Notes: generated by a model not told the origin, from the letters alone. DNA of 64,000 nt from Pinguiococcus pyrenoidosus (GCA_019677205.1 JAAMXY010000487.1:1-64000), one strand, 5' to 3'. Shown: positions 1 through 9,344, numbered from the stretch's first letter. Made by a program: numbers and translations.

Positions 1-69
1 TCCATCGAGGACATCTGCGCGAAGTCGACACAGCCGGCATTCCGGACGCACGTGGCGATCAAGTACTGA
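1..69 (+). CDS. C-terminal end of an unidentified protein (partial)
   Basis: The frame is open from the first base and ends at TGA (67-69), giving 22 residues that finish in FRTHVAIKY. The peptide has balanced composition and lies just before a long gene-free stretch, so it looks like the tail of a real plus-strand gene entering from the left edge. Too little is visible to name a family. It could be a chance open frame. Confidence 0.35.
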   Translation, partial: SIEDICAKSTQPAFRTHVAIKY

Positions 70-1018
70 GGATTGCGACACCACCACGAGACTGTCATTC
101 TATAGTCACAGGCCATCACAATGATTGTGTTATTTAGGACAAGAGTCAGTGGATCTCCTCCGCAGCTATGAAAGTTTCGAAGTTCGAAAATTTGAACCAA
201 AAACAACGGTGAAACTGTGGATGTGGTGAAGGACTGTTTCAGTTGAATGTTGGGGTGGACTGATGGATTCGCGGAAGCAAGAGCAAGAACGAGAACTTGA
301 AAGAAAAAGACTGCAAGGAACAAAATCAAAACGACGACTCGCAGCAAAGCAAGGTAGCCACAGTTTCAGCCAAGGCAGATGGCTGGTCTTCGTCCGCTTC
401 GTTCTTCGTTCGGTTCTTCGTTCAGCCAGTGCGTGCGTGCGTCGGTGCGTGAAGCAATCAGCCAGCCAGAAGAAGCAAAGCAAGAATGAGGCAGCATGGC
501 TTTCGCTGCCTAGTACTTTTTCTTCGCTCGTTGCTTTCGCAGAAGCTGATGCACGTGACTGGCTGATGCAGGGGCGGCGGGTCGAGAGGCTGCCTCAGCA
601 TTGCGAGCGAGGCCTAAGCCCCAAGCCCCAAGCCCCAAGCCCCAAGCCCCAAGCCCCAAGCCCCAAGCCCCAAGCCCCAAGGCCCAAGCCCAAGCACGAG
701 CCCAAGCCCAAGCCCAAGTGGACAAGCAACCCTCGACGAGGAGTGCGTGTTCTCCTTCATCGCCGCTCATTGGATGAATCCAACCATTTTCAACATCCAA
801 TTCATGGCTGGCGTTAAATCAGATTTATTTTTATATTTTTAGAAACTAAGGATTAACAGAGATAGAACACCCGTACATAATTTTATAGTTAATCATAAAG
901 AAAATAAAAATATTATTTACCGTTTTTCATAATTTCTTTTCTTTTTCCTCTCCCCCCCAAAGCTCGGTCTCCTGTTTTCCCGCGGTGCATCTCCGGGCGC
1001 AAGTCGATCCACAGGTCC
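70..1018. other. Intergenic region with an AT-rich pocket
   Basis: No gene can be supported. Open frames here are low-complexity and arise from the heptamer repeat at 613-718. Positions 820-945 form an AT-rich pocket, unlike the GC-rich surroundings, lying directly upstream of the patatin-like gene. Similar AT pockets recur at about 4790-4935, 11560-11880, 14850-14940, 25310-25435 and 28185-28275, mostly between genes, and may mark promoters. Confidence 0.6.
613..718. repeat. CCCCAAG heptamer minisatellite
   Basis: About fifteen head-to-tail copies of CCCCAAG, decaying into CCCAAG hexamers at the right end. The array creates Pro-Lys/Gln-rich and Leu/Gly/Trp-rich open frames on both strands, which should not be read as genes. 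Confidence 0.9.
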
Positions 1019-2683
1019 ATGATGAGCGGCCACAAGCCGCCGAGAGGCCTCCTGAGCTTCGCTGTGCTGCTCGTGGCCATAGTCAGGCCCGGTGGCGCCT
1101 TTGTGGCAGGCTTTCAGCCCCGCATCTCCCGCAGTCTGGGAGCTTCGCGCTGCTCCGCTTCTCTTCAGGCTCAGAAGGACGACGTTCTGGTGGCAGAGGC
1201 CACCAGCGCCTCTCGAGAGGCACCGCCGCCGCCCAAGAAGAACAAGAAGAAGATTCCGGTGGAGAGCGAGGCGCAGCTACACCAAGAAGTCAACGAGAAT
1301 GGCCGAAGCTTGGGAGATCTGGAGGTCCTGGGCGACTGTATCCACCCCCTGGACCACCCAACAGCCGAAATCATCCGCAAGCGGGTGCAGGAGGGCAGCA
1401 AGCCCGGCAGACGCGCCGCGGGAGACAACGCCACCGTGGCCATCGCCTTCGAGGGCGGGGGCATGAGGGGCTGCGTGGGGGCCGGCATGGCCGTGGCGCT
1501 GTGGTACACCGGCGTACTGGACGCGGCCGACGTGGTGTACGGCAGTAGTGCGGGGAGCCTCATCGGCGCCTACGTGGTGGCGCAGCAGGCCAGCTTCAAC
1601 TACGGGCCGGAGATCTACTACGATATGCTGCCGCTGGCGGGGAAATCCTTCATCAACATGGCGCACTTCCTGCGCTGCGTCGGCCTGGGCTTCATCTCGC
1701 CAAGGCCGGCCGTCTGGCGAGAGCTCTTCGCCAAGAGAATGGGCTCGCCGGTGCTCAACCTGAGCTACCTGCTGGACCGCGTCGTCAAGCAGCTCAAGCC
1801 GCTGGACTTCGACCGCTTCCTGGAGTACCAGTCGCGCCAGCCGCTCCGGATCGTCGCCTCGGCGATGCTGAGCAACACGTCTGTCGTGCTGGACTACGCC
1901 TCGGGCAACTTCCGGACGCTGGACGAGCTCACCCGATGCATGTGGGCGAGCATGCTCCTGCCCGGCATCACCGGCCCGGCGGTGAGACTCAACACCAACA
2001 TGACGGGCACGAGCGTCAATCAGGTGCCCTGGCTGAGCTGGGGCGAGGTGTGGGGCAGCGAGCACATCAGCTTCGCGGGCGAGCCCCTCGGAGACGCCAT
2101 GATCTTCGAGCCGATTCCCTGGAGGTCGGCAGTCAAGGAAGGCGCGACGCATGTCGTGGCCTGCCGCACCCGACCGGACGGGGTCAGCGTCGTGAGCAAG
2201 AGCAGCCCGCTGGAGAAGAGGCTGTACAGGCGCTGGTTCGCGAAGAAGCACCGCCTTCCGCACATGGCGGAGCACATGATCAAGCAGAGGCACAAGGTCA
2301 TCTACGCCGAGGACGTGCTGCGCTTGAACAGGGAGTCGCGGAAGCGAACGAGCTTGCAGAACTTCGATCCGAGCGAGCCGCACCTGCTGCCCGTCGCGCT
2401 CCCTGCCGGCTCTCCCGAGATCGGGCGGCTGGAGATGGGCCGCAAGGAGATCCTTGAGGGCGTGCGGCGCGGATTTGCCGCCTGCTATGACCAGGTGCAT
2501 CCAGATCCGAAGGAGCGCGGGCGCGGCAACGAGGTTGCGAACGCCCTGTTCGGGGACGACATCCTCGACAGGCTGCCCGAAGACTCCATACCCGCGGGAG
2601 TGTACTACGAGGATCTTCCCGGAGTGACGCGACCCAAGGAGAGCAAGCCGTCCCTGCTCTCGCGGATTCTCCCGTGGCGGTGA
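1019..2683 (+). CDS. Patatin-like phospholipase with a bipartite plastid-targeting leader
   Basis: Single-exon gene of 554 residues. Patatin lipases hydrolyse acyl chains from membrane lipids with a Ser-Asp dyad. The oxyanion motif GGGMRG lies near residue 150 and the nucleophile elbow G-S-S-A-G at residues 175-179 (Ser177). The second catalytic residue is probably the Asp in LGDAMIFEPIP near residue 359, where the usual D-G-G/A reads D-A. The N-terminus has a hydrophobic signal peptide (LLSFAVLLVAIV) and then GGAFVAGFQPR, with Phe just after the likely cleavage site. That is the classic signature of import into a red-derived complex plastid. A Ser/Ala/Arg-rich transit segment and a Lys/Pro-rich linker follow. 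The tandem ATGs at 1019 and 1022 are the only sensible starts. The role is probably plastid lipid turnover, by inference. The long minus-strand open frame opposite is a GC artefact. Confidence 0.85.
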   Translation: MMSGHKPPRGLLSFAVLLVAIVRPGGAFVAGFQPRISRSLGASRCSASLQAQKDDVLVAEATSASREAPPPPKKNKKKIPVESEAQLHQEVNENGRSLGDLEVLGDCIHPLDHPTAEIIRKRVQEGSKPGRRAAGDNATVAIAFEGGGMRGCVGAGMAVALWYTGVLDAADVVYGSSAGSLIGAYVVAQQASFNYGPEIYYDMLPLAGKSFINMAHFLRCVGLGFISPRPAVWRELFAKRMGSPVLNLSYLLDRVVKQLKPLDFDRFLEYQSRQPLRIVASAMLSNTSVVLDYASGNFRTLDELTRCMWASMLLPGITGPAVRLNTNMTGTSVNQVPWLSWGEVWGSEHISFAGEPLGDAMIFEPIPWRSAVKEGATHVVACRTRPDGVSVVSKSSPLEKRLYRRWFAKKHRLPHMAEHMIKQRHKVIYAEDVLRLNRESRKRTSLQNFDPSEPHLLPVALPAGSPEIGRLEMGRKEILEGVRRGFAACYDQVHPDPKERGRGNEVANALFGDDILDRLPEDSIPAGVYYEDLPGVTRPKESKPSLLSRILPWR

Positions 2684-2852
2684 TCTGAGGCTGGTGGGAA
2701 GGAAGCTTCCGAGCAGCCCCCGTGCGTTTCGTGTCTCGACTTCGAAATTGGTTCTTGCAGGCAGGTAGATAGGAGCGCCTTTCGCGTGCGATGGACGAAA
2801 TTTTGCCCACACAACAGAAGCACCACAGTGGTCGTGGATTCGAAGGAACATT

Positions 2853-2971
2853 CAATTGCCATTGTTACTGCCATTGCTGTTGCTCTTGCTGTTGCGGTGG
2901 CCATTGCCATTGCTGGTGCCGCTCCTGTCCGTGTTGCGACTGCCACTGCCTCTGCCACTGCCCATGCTCCT
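2853..2971. repeat. Degenerate TGCCAT/TGTTGC hexamer tract
   Basis: Repeating units related to TGCCAT, TGCTGT and TGCCAC run for about 120 bp with substitutions. In one frame they encode Cys/His-rich peptide and in another Val/Ala-rich peptide. Both are repeat artefacts. Confidence 0.75.
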
Positions 2972-3035
2972 TGACCGTCACGGCGTCGCTGCTTCACGTC
3001 TGCCAGGATGTCGGTACCGCTCCGGGGCCAAAATG

Positions 3036-3119
3036 ACGTTTCACGCTCCACGTTTCACGCTTGGCGCTTGGCGCTTGACGCTTGACGCTTGACGCTTCCC
3101 GCTCCCCGCTTCACGTTTC
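3036..3119. repeat. CGCTTGACGCTTGG tandem tract
   Basis: Head-to-tail variants of GCTTGAC, GCTTGGC and TTTCACGCTCC form a short minisatellite about 30 bp beyond the stop codon of the M16 gene on the opposite strand. Confidence 0.75.
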
Positions 3120-3148
3120 CGTTCACCCCAGATCGTGCGGCTGGACAT

Positions 3149-4631
3149 TTAGTACCGCAACCAGAAGGAGCGGCGGCGGATCCAGTTGTAGTCCGGCAGC
3201 TCGTAGATGGGTCCCACCGCGGCGAGTGCGTGCTCCTGGTCGCTGAGCACGTCGAAAGCCGCTTTCCTAAGCTCTGCCGTCGTCAGGGAGTCCACCCGCG
3301 CGAACATCTCCGCCAGCGTGACCCTCCGGCCGAGGTACAGCATCTGCTCGCCCATGGTGTTGCACAAGGCGACATCTCCGTCCTGCTCGGCCAGGAGCTT
3401 GGCCTTGAGGCTGCTCTTCGCGAACTTGCTCTCCGTGTCCGTGAGGCGGTGGCAGAGGCGCGTCAGGTTGAGCGTGGCGTAGTACATGAACTCCTCGTTG
3501 CGGTTGTCTCCCATCATGCCGAAGATGCCGAAGAGGCCCGTGTCCTTGTAGAGCTGCAGGAAGGCGTGCGCCTTGGTGCCGACGCATTCCTCCTCGGTGA
3601 TGTTCTGCAGGAACACCTGCCACGCGTTGTTGCGCTTCTGGGACGACTTCTCCCACGATCCGATGCACTCCGCGAGCGCCATGTAGTGCACGACCTCCGG
3701 CGAGTTCCACCCGGGGATCTCGAAGGCCAGCGCGACGCTGGTCTCCGGCATGGAATCGAAGCGCATGCGGATGTCGCTGCCCGTGAAGACGGCCGGAGCC
3801 GCAGCCACCTCCACCGCGCCGCCCGCGGACGCGCTGGGCGGCAGGCTTCCGAAGGCGGCCGCGGCCGCCGACAGGTCCTCGCTGCTCATGCCCGCGGCGG
3901 CGACGACGGTGCGGTCCGCCGTGTAGTGCGTGGCGCGGAACTTGTCCACGTCCTCGGCCGTGAGCGCCGTGACGGAGCCGTAGCTGCCCAGCACGGGCAG
4001 GCCCATGGACGTGTCCAGGTAGGCCGTGTTGTGCAGGTGCTCAAAGATGGCGGTCTCCGGCGCTTCCCGCTGGGCCTGCAGCGCCGCCACCACCCCAGCC
4101 TTCTCGCACTCCAGAGACGCCGGCACCACCGGCGCTTGCACGCAGCTGGCCAGCAGCTCCAGCGCCTTGGCGGCGTCCTTCTTCAGCACCGTGGCGCTCA
4201 GCACGGTCTTCTCGCGGTCCACCACGGCCGAGAAGTGCCCGCCGAGCTTGGCCTTCTCCGCCATGGGAATGCCCGCCAGGCTGGCCTGCGCAGCGAGGTT
4301 GGCCAGTCCGCTGTCCACGGCGTTGTCGTAGCGAGAGCCCACATCCACGAACACGCCCACCGTGGCGGTGTTGCCGCCCGTGTCCTCCGCCACCAGGCGC
4401 ACGCCGGAGCCCAGCGAGCTCACCGCGGGCGCGGGCACATTAATGAGGTAGTCCGGGACGCTGGAGAGCTGCCGCACGCGCGTCTGGAACCGCGGAAGCG
4501 CCGCAATTCAGCTGTGCTTTAGCATGCGGAAACGGCAGCGGCCGGCGCGCCGCTTCCAACCAGCGCTGTGCAGCTGTGCTACAGCGGGTGCTTACCTGGA
4601 GCAGCGGACGGGCTGCGCGATGCCAAGCCAT
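3149..4631 (-). CDS. M16-family mitochondrial protein (MPP-beta / bc1 core 1 type) lacking the zinc motif
   Basis: Two exons. Exon 1 (4596-4631) encodes MAWHRAARPLLQ, a basic mitochondrial-type presequence. The intron 4484-4595 has GT-AG ends, and exon 2 is 3149-4483; 456 residues in all. The start YLINVPAPAVSSLGSGVRLV, the core GGHFSAVVDREKTVLSATV and the C-terminal YNWIRRRSFWLRY match the mitochondrial processing peptidase beta / cytochrome bc1 core protein 1 family. The catalytic HxxEH box (HFLEH in active enzymes) is replaced by NLAAQ at the exactly aligned place, in SGLANLAAQASLAG, so the protein should not bind catalytic zinc. It is probably a structural bc1 core subunit or inactive partner in the inner mitochondrial membrane. 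An active MPP-beta would then be encoded elsewhere, which is inference. Confidence 0.85.
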
Positions 4632-5132
4632 TCTGGAGCCAAAGCAAGCGCTCGAGTGCACAGGCGGAGCGGAGCGCCGCAGATCGTCTTAAGCCGTTTG
4701 CGAGAGAGCGACGTCGGTGGTCGCCGGGTGCGCCAGGGGGCTTGTTTGGCCGTGTCAAAGCTGCTTTGCGATGATTTTTGTCGTTTCGCGTGCTTCATTG
4801 GTGGAAGGACATATGCATATTCAAAGTTTATCAGTGACTGAGGATTCCAAGTGTATAAGAATAGTTTAGATATGATGCTTTATTTAGGTGAAGGATGGGT
4901 AAGATATAAAAGCTGGATTCAAAAAATTACTTTGTTCTTGCTGGGGTCGAAAACGTTCCACAAGGCGTCGGGAGAGGCCACCGCTGCCGCCACCGACCAC
5001 TCTTGCACCCCGCAACGCTGCCCTCTTGCCGAGCGTCCTACTCTTGCTGCCCCGGCCGACTATTGGCGGCAACCCTGCATTTGAAGCGGTTTCTTGTTGC
5101 AACCCCCCGGGTCCAAGCCTTGCCAGAAGGCC
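4632..5132. other. Divergent promoter region between the M16 and ARL2BP genes
   Basis: No gene is supported. It is AT-rich at about 4790-4935, with an inverted CCAAT box (ATTGG) near 4797 and a TATA-like element at 4905-4912. The downstream part is GC-rich and runs into the ARL2BP start. Confidence 0.5.
4905..4912 (+). promoter_or_regulatory. TATA-like element upstream of ARL2BP
   Basis: TATAAAAG lies in an AT-rich pocket 221 bp before the ARL2BP ATG (5133). It fits a eukaryotic TATA box if the 5' UTR is long. An AT-rich pocket makes chance matches more likely. Confidence 0.4.
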
Positions 5133-5609
5133 ATGTTTAGCGACGGCTGGAGCGAAGGGCGGACCTCGCCCTGCCCCCGAGAAAAGGAGGATGAGGAGGT
5201 GCTCGTCATGGGCAAGAGCACTCCCGAGGATGCGGAGTTCGACGCCATGGTGGGGCTGCTGGAGGACATCCTGGTGTCAGAGGCCTTTCAGGCTCTGCAG
5301 CAGGACTTCTACAAGAAGCACTGCGCCGTGTTCGACGACGGCGAGGAGCTCAAGCTCGAGTACTCGTCGTTGCATCGCGAGTACATGGACCTGGTGGAGG
5401 GGTTCATCGCTGACGAGTGCTACAAGCGGCAGCCGGAGTGGTCCATGGAGCGGGTCTTGAAGGTGCTGAGCAGCGGCAGCGTGGACGACATGACCGGGGA
5501 TGTGTTCGATCTGCTGCTGTCGCTGAGCGACGTGCAAGAATTCGTGCAAGTCATGCTGAGCTACAAGTACGCCAACGAAGGGTCGACACCGGACCTGTCG
5601 ATTAGTTGA
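5133..5609 (+). CDS. ARL2BP: ARL2-binding protein (BART domain)
   Basis: Single exon, 158 residues. BART-domain proteins bind the GTP form of ARL2/ARL3 and work at basal bodies, cilia and mitochondria. The diagnostic segments are FDAMVGLLEDILVSEAFQALQ, then an FDDGEELKLEYSSLHREYMDLVE-type helix, and near the end DMTGDVFDLLLSLSDVQEFV. Order and spacing match animal ARL2BP, whose length (about 163) is almost the same. I chose the ATG at 5133, since the frame upstream is open but has no other ATG. Its stop lies only 6 bp from the stop of the convergent coiled-coil gene, so the two transcripts must overlap at their 3' ends. Confidence 0.88.
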   Translation: MFSDGWSEGRTSPCPREKEDEEVLVMGKSTPEDAEFDAMVGLLEDILVSEAFQALQQDFYKKHCAVFDDGEELKLEYSSLHREYMDLVEGFIADECYKRQPEWSMERVLKVLSSGSVDDMTGDVFDLLLSLSDVQEFVQVMLSYKYANEGSTPDLSIS

Positions 5610-5615
5610 ACGCGC

Positions 5616-6896
5616 TCACACGGCCGGGTTTCGGTGCATGTACGGGAGGTAGCTGGGGTCCTTCTTGTACTCCAGCCGCGATCCCTCGTCCTGAGTGTAT
5701 GTCACGATCTTCGGATCGCCTTCGAACTCCCATTCTTCCTCGCCCTCGCCTGCTCCTGCGGCTCGATCCGGCCGATCATAACTTCGATTCAGCTCTACCG
5801 TCAACGCCGCCTCCGCGTAGTCTATGCCCAGGCCCTTTGCTCCCTCCAGAGAACCTGTCGCGACCCGCCGACCGTCCTCGCCTTCCTTGGGCTTTGCAAT
5901 GGCATACGCTTTCGAGTCCCTGGCAAACTTCATCGACGCTTCCGCTTGAGCTCGCTGCTGCTCTTCAAGGCGGCGCTGCTCGTAGTTCAGTTGCTTCAGT
6001 TCCTCCAGTTCCTCCTTCTTGCCCTCCTGCTCGATTTCCAGGATTCGCGATTTGACGCCTCTCAGCAGGGCTGCGATCTCACTGTCTCGAAGGTACTCGT
6101 CGAAATCCAGGTTGGCGACGAACTCTAGCAGCTCGTCCGCATCTTCATCCTCTTGTCTTTCCTCCTCATCCTCCGCCTGCTCCTTGGTCAGCGCCCACAT
6201 CGGCCTGTTCTTCAGGGGCTTCTTGTCCGCCTTGGCATCGAAGGGATCCGCATCGAGGGCCTGGTCCCCTTTCGCTTGTGCTTTGGCTTGCACCTCGCTT
6301 TCCAGCTTTCCTTCGGCCTTGTCCGCTGCGCTATGTTCTGTCTGCAAGCTCTTCTTGGCCGGGGTAAGAGCGTCTCGCAGCCCTTCTTTGGCCTCCTCGC
6401 CTGCGCCCTTAACTTGCTCGTCTTGCTCGTCTTGCTCGTCGTCGTCGGCGTCGTCGGCGTCGTCTTGCGGCTCGCCCTTGGCTGCCTGCTCCTTCTGCCC
6501 GGCGCGCACCAGCGATCGGCGGATCTTAGCTTCCTTCGCTATGAAACGCTTCCTCGCTTCCTCCTTCTCGCTCTGGCGCTGCAGAAACTCCACCTCGCAA
6601 CGATCCTTGGCGTTCTGTAGCTCCTTGAGCCACTTGCGGTGCTTGATCAGCGCCTGGAGGCGCCGCGGCTTGGGCGGCTGCCTCGAGCGGTTCATCACAG
6701 TTGGCGCTGGCTGCCCGATTTCTCTCGGCACGGTGCCGCAGAGGAAGGAGGGTATCGGGCCGGCAGGCCTTCCAGCTGCGTGGGCCGCCGACACGACGCC
6801 CGCAAAGGGGCGATTGCAGATCATGACTCCCTTGTAGTTGCCAATGCCCACGCTGGGGCCCGCCACGGCAGTCATGGCTGCGTAGGTCTCCGCCAT
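5616..6896 (-). CDS. Acidic coiled-coil protein with a conserved GNYKGVMICNRPF N-terminus
   Basis: Single exon, 426 residues, starting MAETYAAM at 6896. The N-terminus holds GIGNYKGVMICNRPFAG, then a basic helix (PPKPRRLQALIKHRKWLKEL), a long Glu/Lys/Arg coiled coil, an Asp/Glu/Gln-rich low-complexity tract (from a GTCGTC/TTGCTCG repeat at about 6418-6472), and another coiled coil (KSRILEIEQEGKKEELEELK). The C-terminal region is EEEWEFEGDPKIVTYTQDEG. The YKGVMxCNRP block looks like a conserved family signature, possibly ciliary, but I cannot attach a name with confidence. The gene overlaps tail-to-tail with ARL2BP. The role is unknown. Confidence 0.7.
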   Translation of the reverse strand: MAETYAAMTAVAGPSVGIGNYKGVMICNRPFAGVVSAAHAAGRPAGPIPSFLCGTVPREIGQPAPTVMNRSRQPPKPRRLQALIKHRKWLKELQNAKDRCEVEFLQRQSEKEEARKRFIAKEAKIRRSLVRAGQKEQAAKGEPQDDADDADDDEQDEQDEQVKGAGEEAKEGLRDALTPAKKSLQTEHSAADKAEGKLESEVQAKAQAKGDQALDADPFDAKADKKPLKNRPMWALTKEQAEDEEERQEDEDADELLEFVANLDFDEYLRDSEIAALLRGVKSRILEIEQEGKKEELEELKQLNYEQRRLEEQQRAQAEASMKFARDSKAYAIAKPKEGEDGRRVATGSLEGAKGLGIDYAEAALTVELNRSYDRPDRAAGAGEGEEEWEFEGDPKIVTYTQDEGSRLEYKKDPSYLPYMHRNPAV

Positions 6897-7196
6897 GTTC
6901 CAGCTCACGTACGCCTCCTTGCAGAGGCCTGGCCAAGAGAAGCCGGGGAGGCGTGGGCGGAGCCAGTGGACCGCGCCGATGGGGTTGCGGCGTTGGTGAC
7001 AGGAAACCGCCGTCGTTTGTTCTTCCTCGCTGCTCCGTCCGTCACACGCGCGGGTCCGGAGCCCGGGTCCGGAGCCCTCCGTCTGTCTCAGCCGTCGCCG
7101 CCTCAGCGATGAAAAGAAGAGCGCCAGCTTCTCGCGGGAATCCAAGGAAGTCAGCTGACAGGCCGCGGCGCCGCCTCGTTCGAGAGGCGCCGCCGC
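6897..7196. other. Divergent promoter region
   Basis: This is the gap between the coiled-coil gene (minus) and the SURP/G-patch gene (plus). It is GC-rich, with no clear TATA box and no supported gene. Short Arg-rich frames here read through to stop codons without family resemblance. Confidence 0.4.
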
Positions 7197-9004
7197 ATGT
7201 GCTTGCGTACGCTTTACTATAGGCGTTCTGTGCAAATCTTCATCGGCCTGCTGTAGCTCAGCTGCCTTCTCCCGGAGGTGAGGTGCCCAAGCGGCGGCGG
7301 ACGGGCCAGGCGCGCGGGGCCTCGGAGGCCCGGCGGCCGCAGCTGCCGCAAATGGAGCTGGATCTGGGAGCGGCGGAGCGGATGTTGAAGTTGGCGGACT
7401 ACGTCATGCGCAATGGGCCCCGCTTCGAGGAGATGCTGCTGGGCAAGGAGCGGGATCCGCAGAGTCACACGGGGCAATTCGCCTTCCTGGAGAGCAGCCA
7501 TCCGCAGCACCCGACGTATCGCTGGGCGGTGAACGCCCTGCGGGCTGGGACTTCACGGGACGAAGTGCTGCGGACTGTCTCCTCCGCGTTGCCGCTGGAG
7601 CCGCGGGCGTTGTCCAGCTTGCATCGGCAGCTCTTGGGCCCCAGGGGAGCTCCGCCACGGCCGCTTGGGGCGGAAGGGCCGCGAGGAGGCCCTCCGGGAG
7701 GCCCCATGCCGGACGGGTTTCCTCCGCGGATGCCCCCCATGGCCAGAGCGCCGCCCCCACCGCCGCCGCCTAGACCTCCTGCCTACGGGGCTGGATGGCC
7801 CCCGCCGCGGCCCGGGCCTTATGCCGCGTCGGGCCCGCCAGCAGGTCTGCAGCCGCCGCCGCCGCCTCCGCCGCCGCCGGGGCATGCGGCTTCGGGGCCC
7901 GCGCAGGGCCTTCCGGGACTCGTACCAGGGGGAAATCCTCCGGTTCTGGGCGAGCAGAGGGCTATGGGAGGACCAGTTGCCCCACAGGCTCCGATGGCGA
8001 CGAGCGGAAGCGCGTACAATGCCGCGGAGGGCCCGGGCATGCCGATGGAGACGAAGGCGGCCTTGGCCATCGACTTTGGGACCTGCTCTGCTGGTCAGCT
8101 TGCTGACGCTCTAAAGGTGGCCTTGGAGGCCGGCGCGAAGCCCTATCAGCCGCTGGTCCTGGAAAACCTGCCGGTGACGAAACCCAGGTGGGTCGAACCA
8201 GGTCGGCTGGAGACGCGGGTGACGCAGTTCTACGACGCCATGCGTCAGAAGCTGAGCGCCGACAAGAATCGGAGAGGCGACTCGGGGGGCTACGCGGCCT
8301 TTGCATCCAGGGATCGAGCGTATGATACCAGTGCTGGGCAGAGCAGGCGGCGCCGGGAAGACGACGGCCGATACAAGCGACGCCGCTCTCCGGAGCGCTC
8401 CCCGGCCCGCGGTCGTGGCGACGAAGATGCGATGCATATTGACAACGACGAGCAGCTTGGTGGAGACTCGGAGCTTGCGGGATTCGACGACCCTCCAGAG
8501 CACGTCATTGCGCAGCTGGAGTCGCTCGGAGGAGGGCATCGGCGGGATCGAGATCGGGATCGGGATCGGGATCGGGATCGGGATCGGGACCGGGACCGGG
8601 ATCGGGAAAGAGACCGCGGTCGGGATCGGGACCGAGATCGGGACCGGGATCGGGACCGTGACCGAGATCGTGACCGGGATCGGGATCGGGACCGCGCTCG
8701 CGACAGGGAGCGCGGCAGAGAGCGGCATCCGCTCCCGGATCAGCCTGCTGACGGCTCCTTAGCACGTCCACGGAAGGGAGAGCAGATGATGAAGGGCATG
8801 GGCTGGCGAGACGAGGCAGGCCTTGGACGCGATGGAACCGGAATCTCGTCCGCGCTTCGTGCAGAGGGGCAGACGTCGCGCGACAAAGCTGGAATCGGCT
8901 TGCGGAAGGTCGATGATCAGTCGTTCGACTCGTTCCGCAAGGAGCGCAGTCGCGGCTACCATCGAGGCATTCGTGATCGAGACCGAGACCGCGGGCGCCG
9001 GTGA
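7197..9004 (+). CDS. SURP and G-patch RNA-processing protein (CHERP-like)
   Basis: The main exon (7257-9004) carries the recognisable protein. A SURP module comes first ([19 protein letters not shown], then [18 protein letters not shown]). Next are Pro/Gly-rich sequence, an alpha-helical middle, a long Arg-Asp repeat and a C-terminal G-patch ([20 protein letters not shown]). Order and content match CHERP/SF4-type spliceosome proteins that bind U2 snRNP factors in the nucleus. No ATG lies in frame in the main exon. My best model adds a 10-nt exon (7197-7206, ATG TGC TTG C), a 50-nt GT-AG intron and acceptor CTGTAG at 7256, giving 585 residues. That start is tentative. A CID between SURP and G-patch, as in animal CHERP, is not obvious. 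Confidence 0.75.
8541..8706 (+). repeat. CGGGAT hexamer repeat encoding Arg-Asp
   Basis: About 27 near-perfect CGGGAT/CGGGAC/CGAGAT units are in frame and encode alternating Arg-Asp inside the SURP/G-patch protein. RD repeats are typical of splicing factors, so the array is probably functional protein rather than an intron. Confidence 0.85.
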
Positions 9005-9344
9005 GGCCTGCAAAGGAAGGCCCGGTGCGGCGCCGCCTCGCCGTACCAGCGGGCTCTTAGGATCTTGCTGGGAAGAAAGAATGAAAGATCCTCCTTCAAA
9101 AGTTTCGGCTTCTCCTCAAACACTACGTCTGGGGGCGGGGAAGGCCACCTTCACTGTTCGGGCCACTCACGCAGCTTACTGGTGATCCATTGCTGTACAG
9201 CGTTGCATTGCTCGCCCAGCAGACACACATTTGAGGCGCTCGTCGCGCACGCTTCATACCCTGTGGCCTCCATGCTAACACTTTCTATGATTATTCAGTG
9301 CGCACGGCGCTCGTCTCTCCGACACAGCACGAGAGCAGCGCGGC
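9005..9344. other. Gap between convergent genes
   Basis: This sequence of mixed composition lies between the convergent SURP/G-patch and CAF1 genes. I see no gene, RNA or repeat in it. It should contain both 3' UTRs. Confidence 0.5.

Larger units (their letters stand above)
2684..3148. other. Intergenic region holding two simple-repeat tracts
   Basis: This lies between the convergent patatin and M16 genes. I see no coding potential beyond repeat-derived frames. It holds a hexamer-like tract (2853-2971) and a CGCTTGA-type tract (3036-3119). Confidence 0.6.

Noticed and set aside
263-817. Open frame with a Pro-Lys-Gln-Ala repeat
   Set aside because: The repeat peptide is the CCCCAAG minisatellite read in frame. 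The rest is Arg/Ser-rich without motifs, and the opposite strand is equally open.
1277-2851. 524-codon open frame on the minus strand opposite the patatin gene
   Set aside because: His/Arg/Gly-rich composition typical of the antisense of GC-rich coding DNA. The plus strand carries clear patatin motifs.
3089-4522. 477-codon plus-strand open frame opposite the M16 gene
   Set aside because: Antisense shadow with an Arg/His/Gly-biased composition; the minus strand has the conserved protein.
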